Source: an uncultured Methanolobus sp.
GTDB taxonomy: Archaea; Halobacteriota; Methanosarcinia; Methanosarcinales; Methanosarcinaceae
Length of the DNA stretch: 64,000 nt
Direction of reading: 5' to 3'
NCBI RefSeq assembly: GCF_963665675.1
Contig: NZ_OY762425.1
Span: 124,001-188,000, forward strand
Under the pieces are notes generated by a model. The model was not told where the DNA came from. It saw only the letters and a list, made by a program, of their open reading frames with translations, and ran no database searches. Shown here one piece after another: positions 56,855-64,000 of this stretch; position 1 is the stretch's first letter, and each line of letters begins with the position of its first letter. The translations under genes and the position numbers were made by a program.

Positions 56855-57943
56855 ATGAAAATGAAAAGACTATTTCAAAATGAAAATGCAGTATCCCCAA
56901 TAGTTGCAACCCTCATCTTAGTAGTGGTGGCAATTGCAGGCGCTGCAGCAGTAGGAACAATAATGGGATCATTCTCAAGCGATGTCTCAGATGAAGCAAG
57001 TGCAGAAGACGCAGCAGCAGGCGCTTCCACTCAGCTTGTTGTAGCTGGAAGTACATCAGTCACCCCCCTTGCAGAATCACTAAAATCCGGTTTCGAGGAA
57101 AGTAATTCGGGTATCCAGATAAATATTCAGGATAACGGAGGAGACACAGCTGGCGTTGCAGCAGTTGGCATGGATGTCATTGACATTGGCCTGCTCTCAA
57201 GGGAATTAACTTCCAGCGAAAAGGAAAAGTACCCTGATCTGGAAACCCATTGGATAGGATCAAGTGCAGTTGTGATAATAGGCGGAGAAGATGTGGTAAC
57301 AAAGTTCGACTCTAGCAATTTCTCAGAGCTGACTACTGATGACTTATATAATATGTATAATGATTCCAGTGATGGTAGTACTTCAGCCAAAAATCTGACT
57401 GATGCCAGTGGTACTTCAATCAGTACAGTTAATGTTTATAAGAGATCTGAAACAAGGTCCGGTTCGGAATACATATTCTCTAAATTTATTGCAGAGGGTG
57501 ACGGAGACTTCATATCAGGTACAAAAGCAGTGGAAGTAACCGGAGATCGAGAAATGCTTGAGACTATCGCAGATGACCCAGACGGACTTGGCTTTGTAGA
57601 CTTCAGATTTGCACTTGAAGCTTATGAAGAGGGCATAGATGTTAATTTCATTGGTGTATACGATGGTGGTGACTGTCGTCTAATGAAGGGATGTGTGGAA
57701 GATATTGAACACATGAATGTACATATTCAAAAATCCCTGAACGGAGGAACAGTACCTGCGTCTGTATCACCATATCCTGATCCATATCCAATGGGTCTTC
57801 TCAACAACATGTATATGGTAACCAATGGCTGGCCAAGCTCTGTTGAATCACGTTTCATAAACTTTGCCCAGCAGCCAGCTTCAATGGATCTGTACACTGA
57901 TGCCGGATACTTCAGTCTTCTGGACGTTACCGAGCAGCCATAA
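56855..57943 (+). CDS. pstS: second PstS-like protein with pilin-type N-terminus
   Basis: 362 residues. The N-terminus (LFQNENAVSPIVATLILVVVAIAGAAAVGTIMG) is nearly identical in pattern to that of the PstS at 52718, so it too has a pilin assembly helix. The PstS-like domain follows with AGSTSVTPLAESL, ELTSSEKEKYPDLETHWIGSSAVV and YKRSETRSGSEYIFSKFI. Compared with the first, a loop PYPDPYPMG and extra Cys residues (about 290-296) are added. The gene is followed by a hairpin and then a PhoU-AbrB gene. GGTACGATATG at its start is shared with the other pstS leader. Probably phosphate or a related oxyanion ligand. Confidence 0.88.
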   Translation: MKMKRLFQNENAVSPIVATLILVVVAIAGAAAVGTIMGSFSSDVSDEASAEDAAAGASTQLVVAGSTSVTPLAESLKSGFEESNSGIQINIQDNGGDTAGVAAVGMDVIDIGLLSRELTSSEKEKYPDLETHWIGSSAVVIIGGEDVVTKFDSSNFSELTTDDLYNMYNDSSDGSTSAKNLTDASGTSISTVNVYKRSETRSGSEYIFSKFIAEGDGDFISGTKAVEVTGDREMLETIADDPDGLGFVDFRFALEAYEEGIDVNFIGVYDGGDCRLMKGCVEDIEHMNVHIQKSLNGGTVPASVSPYPDPYPMGLLNNMYMVTNGWPSSVESRFINFAQQPASMDLYTDAGYFSLLDVTEQP

Positions 57944-57982
57944 AGTACGTACAGCTACTAGAAACAGTTAAAGTAGAATTGG

Positions 57983-58009
57983 GCCGGAATTTCCGGCTCA
58001 TTTTCATTT
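57983..58009 (+). terminator. terminator after pstS-like gene
   Basis: GCCGGAATTTCCGGC (57983-57997) folds on itself, followed by TCATTTTCATTT. It lies 40 bp after the stop and before the PhoU-AbrB gene. Confidence 0.55.
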
Positions 58010-58052
58010 ATGGTTGAAATGTTTATAATTTTGCCGGAGGAGGAGAACAAAA

Positions 58053-59081
58053 ATGACTAACATCAATCAATCCTGTAGTGCTGGCATTATTCAAAAAAAC
58101 GCTTCCCTGGATACAAGGAAGGTCCAGATTACAGGCAAATCAACATTCATAATCACACTTCCTAAAAAATGGGCCCTCAATTCCAGGATGAGAGCTGGTT
58201 CGGAAGTCGGGTTCTCATATCAGGAAGATGGTTCAGTGCTACTGATACCGCCTGGTTTTACCAGAGAACAGCATAGCACAAAAATAATTTGTGCAAACAG
58301 GAGTACTGAAAGCATTGAAAGGGATATTCTGGCCCTGTACAACCTTGGCAGTCATCATTCCATTGAGGTTCACGGTGAACAGATCACATACGAATGTAAG
58401 AACAGGATCAAGGAACTATGTAAACATCTCATTGGTTTTGAGATCATGGAAGTCTCCAGTGACAGAATCACAATCCAGAACGTGTTAAACACTGAAGAAT
58501 ACACAATAGAAAAAGCTGCTAAACGCATGTTTTCCCTGGCATTCCTGTTATTTGAGGACCTTATCAAAATACTGAACGAAAAGGACACAATCCTTTACAG
58601 GGAAATGACAGTCCACAGTATGGAAATTGATCGCATTTATTACCTGATGTCAAGAATCCATACTGAAAAGATGAATGCAAATAAATTTTCAGAAAAAAAT
58701 GAACTCACACTTACGCAGGCATTTTACCATCGTCTTGCCACGGAGAACATCGACCGGATAGACGATAATCTCACAAAGATCGCCCTGTATTTTGAAAATG
58801 GTAACGACTCATGGGAACTTACAGCCGGAATGACAGAATTGTGTTGTTTCCTGCAGGAAATGTTCAGGGACGTATACGAATCCTTTAAACTTGCAGACAG
58901 TGAACTGGCCAATAATGTAATTGCTAAGAGCACAGAACTTGATCCCATGATTAGAACTTGCAGGGAGAATGCAGACATCAATATAAATCCTCTTGCTGAA
59001 ATAATGTATGACAGTTGCGGCAGAATAAGGGACCATATTTTAAAGATTGCAAACCTGTCCATTGAGCTTTCGCACTTATAA
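58053..59081 (+). CDS. PhoU-domain regulator with N-terminal AbrB domain
   Basis: 342 residues. An unusual 20-residue lead precedes the AbrB domain (DTRKVQITGKSTFIITLPKKWALNSRMRAG, about 20-65). PhoU helical repeats follow (about 120-335, NIDRIDDNLTKIALYF, GRIRDHILKIANLSI). It likely couples phosphate status to transcription or kinase control. GGAGGAGG 8 nt before the ATG. It lies behind the pilin-type pstS, separated by a terminator-like hairpin. Confidence 0.85.
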   Translation: MTNINQSCSAGIIQKNASLDTRKVQITGKSTFIITLPKKWALNSRMRAGSEVGFSYQEDGSVLLIPPGFTREQHSTKIICANRSTESIERDILALYNLGSHHSIEVHGEQITYECKNRIKELCKHLIGFEIMEVSSDRITIQNVLNTEEYTIEKAAKRMFSLAFLLFEDLIKILNEKDTILYREMTVHSMEIDRIYYLMSRIHTEKMNANKFSEKNELTLTQAFYHRLATENIDRIDDNLTKIALYFENGNDSWELTAGMTELCCFLQEMFRDVYESFKLADSELANNVIAKSTELDPMIRTCRENADININPLAEIMYDSCGRIRDHILKIANLSIELSHL

Positions 59082-59142
59082 AACATGCCTGCCTTAATTT
59101 TTTAGCGACTATAGCCTAATATCATTTAATAATAGCTATAGT

Positions 59143-59577
59143 TCAATCTCTCCTGAAGATCTCATATCCGAATACCGATATGGCAATAATTATTGATGTC
59201 ATGGAAAGCATGAATATCATATTTGAGTATGCTTCACTGAGCACATACCATGACAAACCACCGAGAACATGTGTAATGCTCATAAGAAGGATAATAAAAA
59301 CACCAATAGGATAGATTTCCTCATCTTCCAGGTATTTTAGTATGACGTAACCCATGAGGTAATAGAAAACAACAGTCATTGCAAGATAAGGGAGTACTAT
59401 GTTGTTTCTTACTGCAAAAAGAAGAGTCGGGCTGAACTCATATTCCAGTATTCTTTCAACACTGCCGGCAAAATGGAACGTCAGGGAATAATCAATGATC
59501 ACTCCCACACAGAGAAAAAGAGGGATGAGCCTATAATTGTGATAGATCGATCGCAGACTCTGCAATATTTGACGCAT
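59143..59577 (-). CDS. small membrane protein next to PhoU-AbrB
   Basis: 144 residues with four hydrophobic helices. The first (LIPLFLCVGVIIDYSLTFHFAG) has the D..LTFH pattern also seen in the protein at 37699, and both proteins overlap a PhoU-AbrB gene. Here the start overlaps the end of the phoU-type gene by 47 bp on the same strand, implying translational coupling. Function unknown. A shorter start within the frame cannot be excluded. Confidence 0.65.
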   Translation of the reverse strand: MRQILQSLRSIYHNYRLIPLFLCVGVIIDYSLTFHFAGSVERILEYEFSPTLLFAVRNNIVLPYLAMTVVFYYLMGYVILKYLEDEEIYPIGVFIILLMSITHVLGGLSWYVLSEAYSNMIFMLSMTSIIIAISVFGYEIFRRD

Positions 59578-60502
59578 AATCCTTTATCCTGCTAAAACTG
59601 TCAATTATGAGTTCTATGGACTCCTCGGCCGGTAGCTGGGCAGCACTTATGAGCATTTTGTTGAACATATCGTCCCTACCAAGGACATCATTTGCAAGGT
59701 CGCTGTTAGACTCGCGCAAAGACTCGGTACTGTCCATGAAAATGGACTGGCATTCCCTGCACAGGTCAACAAGTATTGCAAGTACATCCTGAGGCAGCGT
59801 AATATAAGAGAAATGCAATGATATTTTAGAGATGTGGTCGCCAATCCTTTCTATATCATTGGCAGCAAGCCTGTAATAGAATGATTCCACAAGATTTAGT
59901 TTATCATGCTTAGAAGGCTTTTTGAGATTTAGACGTTCCACATGTTGTTTTGATACAAGCAGGAACATACGGTCAAGATCATCATCACGGGTTATTATAT
60001 GACTGCACAGTTCCCTGTCATTATTCTCAAAAACAGATGCCAGTTCATCAAGCATCAGATAAACAAGAGAAGACATTCTTTTAAGTCCTTTCTGGATGGT
60101 GAAATCTTCCGTATCCAGGAAATTCTTGATGATTATTTTCTTCCCGTCACCTTCCACCATTTCCAGGCCTACAAGACGATGACACAATTCCTTGATCTCT
60201 TTGCGGGCCGATGAAGGAATATCACTACCGGTTATTTCTATAGTCTGGTGATCACCAACTATATACAGGCCCACAAGATCCCTTTTTATGTGCTCCAGTT
60301 CTTTATTGAACTTTATTTTTTTTGTATTCTTAGAGGCTTTTACCCCGGGAGGCTTAAGAAGCAAAGAGCCGTCTTCCTGATAGAAAATCGAAATATGGGA
60401 ACCTGCTTCAAGTTTTGAGCTAAGTGCCCATTTCTTGGGAAGAGTAACCACATATGTGGATTTTCCCGTGATCTGTACTTTTCTTGTATCCATCTTTGTC
60501 AC
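59531..60502 (-). CDS. PhoU-domain regulator with N-terminal AbrB domain
   Basis: 323 residues: AbrB domain (MDTRKVQITGKSTYVVTLPKKWALSSKLEAG, about 4-45) and PhoU repeats (about 105-320: NDIERIGDHISKISLHF, SRIKDYASNIAESAID). Start is GTG 60502 or ATG 60493. It lies 80 bp downstream of the histidine kinase gene and is followed by an overlapping membrane protein gene, giving the order PhnD-like, kinase, PhoU-AbrB, membrane protein. In bacteria PhoU restrains the PhoR kinase; a similar pairing is inferred here. Confidence 0.85.
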   Translation of the reverse strand: MTKMDTRKVQITGKSTYVVTLPKKWALSSKLEAGSHISIFYQEDGSLLLKPPGVKASKNTKKIKFNKELEHIKRDLVGLYIVGDHQTIEITGSDIPSSARKEIKELCHRLVGLEMVEGDGKKIIIKNFLDTEDFTIQKGLKRMSSLVYLMLDELASVFENNDRELCSHIITRDDDLDRMFLLVSKQHVERLNLKKPSKHDKLNLVESFYYRLAANDIERIGDHISKISLHFSYITLPQDVLAILVDLCRECQSIFMDSTESLRESNSDLANDVLGRDDMFNKMLISAAQLPAEESIELIIDSFSRIKDYASNIAESAIDLSQL

Positions 60503-60582
60503 AACCGGAAAGGAAGATAGGACTAATGGACAGGAATTTGCCTATAAAGCTTTTCTTAATAGATAAGTAGACCCTATGTAAT

Positions 60583-62421
60583 CTATATAGATGAGATAAT
60601 ATTTGTACTGGCGTCATCAAAATAGGGAACAGTAAAATAGAAAGTACTACCTTCACCAGGAACGGAATCTACCCACACCCTGCCTTTATGTTTGTCAATA
60701 ATATCTTTAACAATAGAAAGACCCAGCCCATTGCCGCCATATTTCCGGGTTGAGGAAGAATCCACCTGATAGAAGCGCTCAAAAATAAGGTCCAGTTTGT
60801 CAGCAGGAATTCCCACACCTGTATCTTTTACATAAACAAGCGCCATCTCATCCTCCTGAGAAGTTCCTATCTCGATACGTCCTCCCTTATTTGTGAATTT
60901 CATTGCATTGTCCATGAGCTTTGTGAGCGCATACGCCAGCTTTTCAGGATCAGCTTTCACAAATTTATCCTGGCCTGGTTTTATATTGATATCCAGACCT
61001 GAAGCATCTAATTTGCCATTAAAAGACTTACATGCGATATCAACAACACAATTAATGCTTGTCTTGACCATATCCAGTTTTTCAAGTTCATCATCATATC
61101 TGGCAATTTCAAGAAGATCCTGTATCATCCAGTTCTGTCTTTCAAGTGCTTTGAGTGACTTTTCGAGGAAAGTATTGCGTTTCTGTGGATCGGTTTCATC
61201 GATAGATATCTCAACATACCCTTTCATAATATTCAAAGGAGTACGCAATTCATGTGAGATATTGGCGATAATATTGCGCTTCATCTGCTCAAGTTTTTTG
61301 ACTTCCGTCATGTCCTTTGCAACAGCAACATATTTGATCTCATTCCTGTATTCCACAATAGCTATGCTCACAACCACGGATTTATCTCTGCCATCTCTTG
61401 TCCTGAAAGACAATTCCTTCATAAATGTGGAATCTTTGTCCTGTGTTGCCAGAAATGACCCCAGTTCCTCATTATTCTCCGGTACAAAAGACTGAATATC
61501 ATAACCAATCAATTGGGATTCATCTGCTTCGGCTATCTGTATGAATGCTTCATTGGCAAATTCGATCTTCCCCGCATCATCGATTACAATAATTCCATCT
61601 AGGCTTCCGGAAACTATTTTTGTTAGGTAGTTCCGGGTTTCCAGCACCTCTTTAGCTGCCTTTTCTTTCTCCTTTATCAGGTAACCAATGTGATCAGCCA
61701 TATCATTAAAAGAATCAGCAAGCTGACCTACTTCATTCTGTGAACTGATGCTGGCCTTATGATCCAGATCACCATTGCCAAATATTTCCACAGAATTCCT
61801 TAATTCCATGATCGGTCTTGAAACAACAGATCCTGCAATATATGCTACATTCGAACCAACAATGAGCAGCAATAGAACAAATAAAAGAAGATATCTGGTA
61901 AACTTGCCGGCAGTTGTACTTATACTTTCCTGGGATATGCCAACATGAACTTCACCTGCACTTCCGTCCAGTACAGGATACGAGATATCCCTTATGAATC
62001 CCTGTTCAGTATCCAGTAAAAGAGTACCTACTCCCGCTGCTGCAGGATTAATACCTACCAGGTCAACAGGGAAGCCGCCACTAAAAGTATGAACCAGCAC
62101 CTCACCACGTTCATCGGTTATGAATACATACACAACCTCCGGTTCACTCTCTTTTATTGTTTTGACAAGCCATTGAAGACGGACCTGATTATTCGTAAGA
62201 ATGGGATTTACACTGTTTTCCGCCAGGTTGCGGGTTATGGAAATACCTTTTTCATTCAATTCGGTTTTCATCATATTTGTCTGTACCACATTCAGGTAAG
62301 AGCCCATGAGAACGCCAAGAACCAGTATTATACTGACAACTGTGAGAATCAGTTTTGTCCGTATACTGAAATCATCAATACCCGAGACAAGTTTTTTCAG
62401 TATATTCGACTCGTTTTGCAT
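60583..62421 (-). CDS. membrane HAMP-PAS histidine kinase, PhoR-like
   Basis: 612 residues. TM1 (about 24-46), an extracytoplasmic sensor (about 47-172), TM2 (about 173-196), HAMP (about 196-250: RPIMELRNSVEIFGNGDLDHKA), PAS (about 265-370), HisKA with H-box SHELRTP (about 393) and HATPase_c (KLMDNAMKFTN, DTGVGIP, GNGLGLSIVKDI). It starts with no gap after a PhnD-like lipoprotein gene and is followed by PhoU-AbrB. This suggests it monitors phosphate or phosphonate outside the cell with the lipoprotein as sensor. No response regulator is within the window. Confidence 0.9.
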   Translation of the reverse strand: MQNESNILKKLVSGIDDFSIRTKLILTVVSIILVLGVLMGSYLNVVQTNMMKTELNEKGISITRNLAENSVNPILTNNQVRLQWLVKTIKESEPEVVYVFITDERGEVLVHTFSGGFPVDLVGINPAAAGVGTLLLDTEQGFIRDISYPVLDGSAGEVHVGISQESISTTAGKFTRYLLLFVLLLLIVGSNVAYIAGSVVSRPIMELRNSVEIFGNGDLDHKASISSQNEVGQLADSFNDMADHIGYLIKEKEKAAKEVLETRNYLTKIVSGSLDGIIVIDDAGKIEFANEAFIQIAEADESQLIGYDIQSFVPENNEELGSFLATQDKDSTFMKELSFRTRDGRDKSVVVSIAIVEYRNEIKYVAVAKDMTEVKKLEQMKRNIIANISHELRTPLNIMKGYVEISIDETDPQKRNTFLEKSLKALERQNWMIQDLLEIARYDDELEKLDMVKTSINCVVDIACKSFNGKLDASGLDINIKPGQDKFVKADPEKLAYALTKLMDNAMKFTNKGGRIEIGTSQEDEMALVYVKDTGVGIPADKLDLIFERFYQVDSSSTRKYGGNGLGLSIVKDIIDKHKGRVWVDSVPGEGSTFYFTVPYFDDASTNIISSI

Positions 62422-63357
62422 TTACATACCCCGCGAATCGTTCCCATATGATAAATATGTATCATGGTCCATTTCAACGAACATATTGAAATGCATCTTT
62501 TCAAGGACATCAAGTCCTTGCTGAGAGTCATGCATGTTTAACAGGACTTCAGTTACATCGTTTTTTAGTCCGGGATCAATTTCCGGATTTACCGCAATTA
62601 AGGGAACAAGATGATCTGAGGATGAATGAATTATTGTCAGCTCAGAGGAATATTCCGGCGAATCCTGTACCATGTAGTCCCACATAATACGATCTATTTC
62701 AGCCCCGTCAAGAGTCCCCTGATGCACCATATCTATGAAATTATCCTGGCTGTTGCTGTAAATATAACTGGAAAAAAATGAATCAGGAGATTCATTGATC
62801 AGATGCAGCATGTACTCCGGAACGATTTCACCCCGGTTAAAACGATAACTATTGAATGCAACTTTTTTACCGCGGAGATCTTCCAGCGAATCGATACCTG
62901 AATCTGATCTCACAATCACAAAAGATGTGCCATATAAATCCCCATTAATCACCGGGACAGTGATTATTTCCATACCAAAGCCATTATACCCGGAAATATA
63001 ATCGTCCTCTCTTACAAATACAAAATCGAGATATCCAGTCTCAAGTAAATAATTGATCTCCGCAGGATTATCACGCTGCACCAGTTCAAAATCAAGGTCC
63101 GTATACGCAGAAAGATATTCAACAAAATATTTGTAATACTCCATTGTTGTTTTCGGGGAAGCCATTGAAAAAACACCGATACGTACAGGCTTATCGTTGA
63201 CATCCGATTGTTTCAGGTTTTCGGTTTTTTCAAGAGACACTTTCAGGGCTTCCTCACTTTCAAAGCATCCGCTTGAAGAAGTAACAAATATAAAAGCAAG
63301 AATCAGGGATATTACGAAAATGCACTTGCTACACCGTTGTAATGCCTTGCTTTTCAT
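62422..63357 (-). CDS. PhnD-like phosphate/phosphonate-binding lipoprotein
   Basis: 311 residues. A lipobox-type signal (SSSGC, about residue 30) indicates lipid anchoring. The periplasmic-binding-type fold is of the PhnD/SsuA kind: RIGVFSMASPKTTMEYYKYFVEYLSAYTD, LEDLRGKKVAFNSYRFNRGEIVP, and DGAEIDRIMWDYM. No permease or ATPase of a phosphonate transporter is nearby; instead its stop directly abuts the histidine kinase gene. A sensory role for this binding protein is therefore more likely than transport. Confidence 0.82.
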   Translation of the reverse strand: MKSKALQRCSKCIFVISLILAFIFVTSSSGCFESEEALKVSLEKTENLKQSDVNDKPVRIGVFSMASPKTTMEYYKYFVEYLSAYTDLDFELVQRDNPAEINYLLETGYLDFVFVREDDYISGYNGFGMEIITVPVINGDLYGTSFVIVRSDSGIDSLEDLRGKKVAFNSYRFNRGEIVPEYMLHLINESPDSFFSSYIYSNSQDNFIDMVHQGTLDGAEIDRIMWDYMVQDSPEYSSELTIIHSSSDHLVPLIAVNPEIDPGLKNDVTEVLLNMHDSQQGLDVLEKMHFNMFVEMDHDTYLSYGNDSRGM

Positions 63358-63524
63358 ACCTGTATCCCAACAGCCTTATTTCATATTTAAATATGCCTAT
63401 ATAATTATATTACAGAAATATAATTTATTGCAATTGGTTGCCAAACTATATAAAACCATGCACATATACATATTTCGTTCAATTTATATATGTAGAATCA
63501 TATCTAAATAGTGGTGTGTGCAAA

Positions 63525-64000
63525 TTGACCCGAAAAAATAACTACCTGATTATTGCTACTGTTTGCCTGTTATTAATCCTGGTATTCATAGTATACATGT
63601 CCGGACAGACTGATACTCAGAATCCTGATAGCTCCTTATCAATCGAAGAACAAAATAACGCAGAGGATAATGACAACGATGGAGAGACAACTGAAATTTA
63701 TATAAAGGGTTCCGATACTATTTTACCGGTATCGCTTGCCGAATCTGCGGCATTCATGGAACTTTATCCCAAGGACAATATAATCGTTATTGGCGGTGGC
63801 TCATCTCTTGGGATTGCCAGTTTTATTGAAGGCGAAGTTGAAATTGCCATGGCTTCAAGGAAAATTAAAGATTCTGAAATTGAGAGCGCAATGGAAAAAG
63901 GAATAGATCCCGTGGAAACTGTTATCGGATGGGATGGCATTGCAGTTATCGTTAATAAAAATAACTATTTTGACAGCTTAACCATTGAACAACTGAAAAA
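63525..64000 (+). CDS. third PstS-like protein, membrane-anchored (partial)
   Basis: At least 158 residues, running off the window. A short basic start (TRKNN) and a hydrophobic helix (YLIIATVCLLLILVFIVYMSG) form an uncleaved anchor or signal. A Asp/Glu-rich linker follows, then the PstS domain: IYIKGSDTILPVSLAESAAFM, VIGGGSSLGIASFIEGEVEIAMASRKI. Unlike the other two it has no pilin segment. The only in-frame start is TTG 63525; upstream GTG codons are out of frame or quickly stopped. Divergent from the PhnD-like gene. Further pst genes, perhaps with pstB, may follow beyond the edge. Confidence 0.8.
   Translation, partial: MTRKNNYLIIATVCLLLILVFIVYMSGQTDTQNPDSSLSIEEQNNAEDNDNDGETTEIYIKGSDTILPVSLAESAAFMELYPKDNIIVIGGGSSLGIASFIEGEVEIAMASRKIKDSEIESAMEKGIDPVETVIGWDGIAVIVNKNNYFDSLTIEQLK

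Noticed and set aside
1..64000. CRISPR arrays, tRNA or rRNA genes
   Set aside because: The intergenic regions were read; no regular spaced repeats, T-psi-C-like motifs or conserved rRNA segments were found.

Overview
The window looks like chromosome of a methanogenic archaeon of the Methanosarcinaceae, in the Methanolobus/Methanococcoides range. The signs are a methanogenesis marker 8 protein, a PGF-CTERM surface protein, a TRAM-domain RNA chaperone, a geranylgeranyl-reductase-type lipid enzyme, archaeal type IV pilin signal peptides, many PAS/GAF histidine kinases, A+T-rich intergenic DNA with TATA boxes and some short leaders. No rRNA, tRNA or CRISPR array was seen. Genus assignment is inference.

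Left part (1-16 kb). An IS1-family remnant is followed by two multi-PAS histidine kinases, a secreted HExxH peptidase, a paaK-type aryl-CoA ligase, methanogenesis marker 8, a hotdog thioesterase, a third histidine kinase, a JAMM peptidase and a two-domain DUF92 membrane protein possibly tied to isoprenoid-alcohol phosphorylation. An XRE-cupin regulator with a structured leader follows.

Acid-activation modules (14.7-30 kb). One module is XRE-cupin regulator, acyl-CoA synthetase and a 2-oxoacid:ferredoxin oxidoreductase (delta, alpha, fused beta-gamma). The other is an operon of XRE-cupin regulator, thioesterase and acyl-CoA synthetase. Both fit activation of short or branched carboxylic acids and, for the first, ferredoxin-linked interconversion with 2-oxoacids. 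Between them lie a thioredoxin-like protein, a phosphoglycerate mutase, a NudC-type Nudix hydrolase, a DUF2341 surface protein, an intact IS66-family element with an 8-bp target duplication, and copies of a hairpin-rich dispersed repeat.

Middle (30-46 kb). HyuA-like protein, GAF-PAS histidine kinase, sirtuin, TfoX-C/HhH protein, pirin-like bicupin, a near-complete IS1-family element using an A7 slippery run, another dispersed repeat, a PhoU-AbrB regulator with an apparent ATT start, a large pilin-like protein, a degenerate KaiC-like protein, a reductase of geranylgeranyl type, TRAM protein, a YkgJ-like protein, a 194-bp MITE with IS66-like ends, and an EFR1 flavodoxin-ferredoxin fusion.

Right part (46-64 kb): a phosphate and pilus island. 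A type IV pilus/Tad-like assembly operon (ATPase plus two TadC-like membrane proteins) lies next to pstS-pstC-pstA. Two PstS proteins carry an N-terminal archaeal pilin signal/assembly segment. Around them are a CARDB-type surface protein, two more PhoU-AbrB proteins, a PhnD-like lipoprotein directly abutting a HAMP-PAS histidine kinase, and a third, membrane-anchored PstS at the right edge. No pstB is present. The most interesting hypothesis is that phosphate-binding proteins are displayed by the pilus machinery, a phosphate 'bindosome'.
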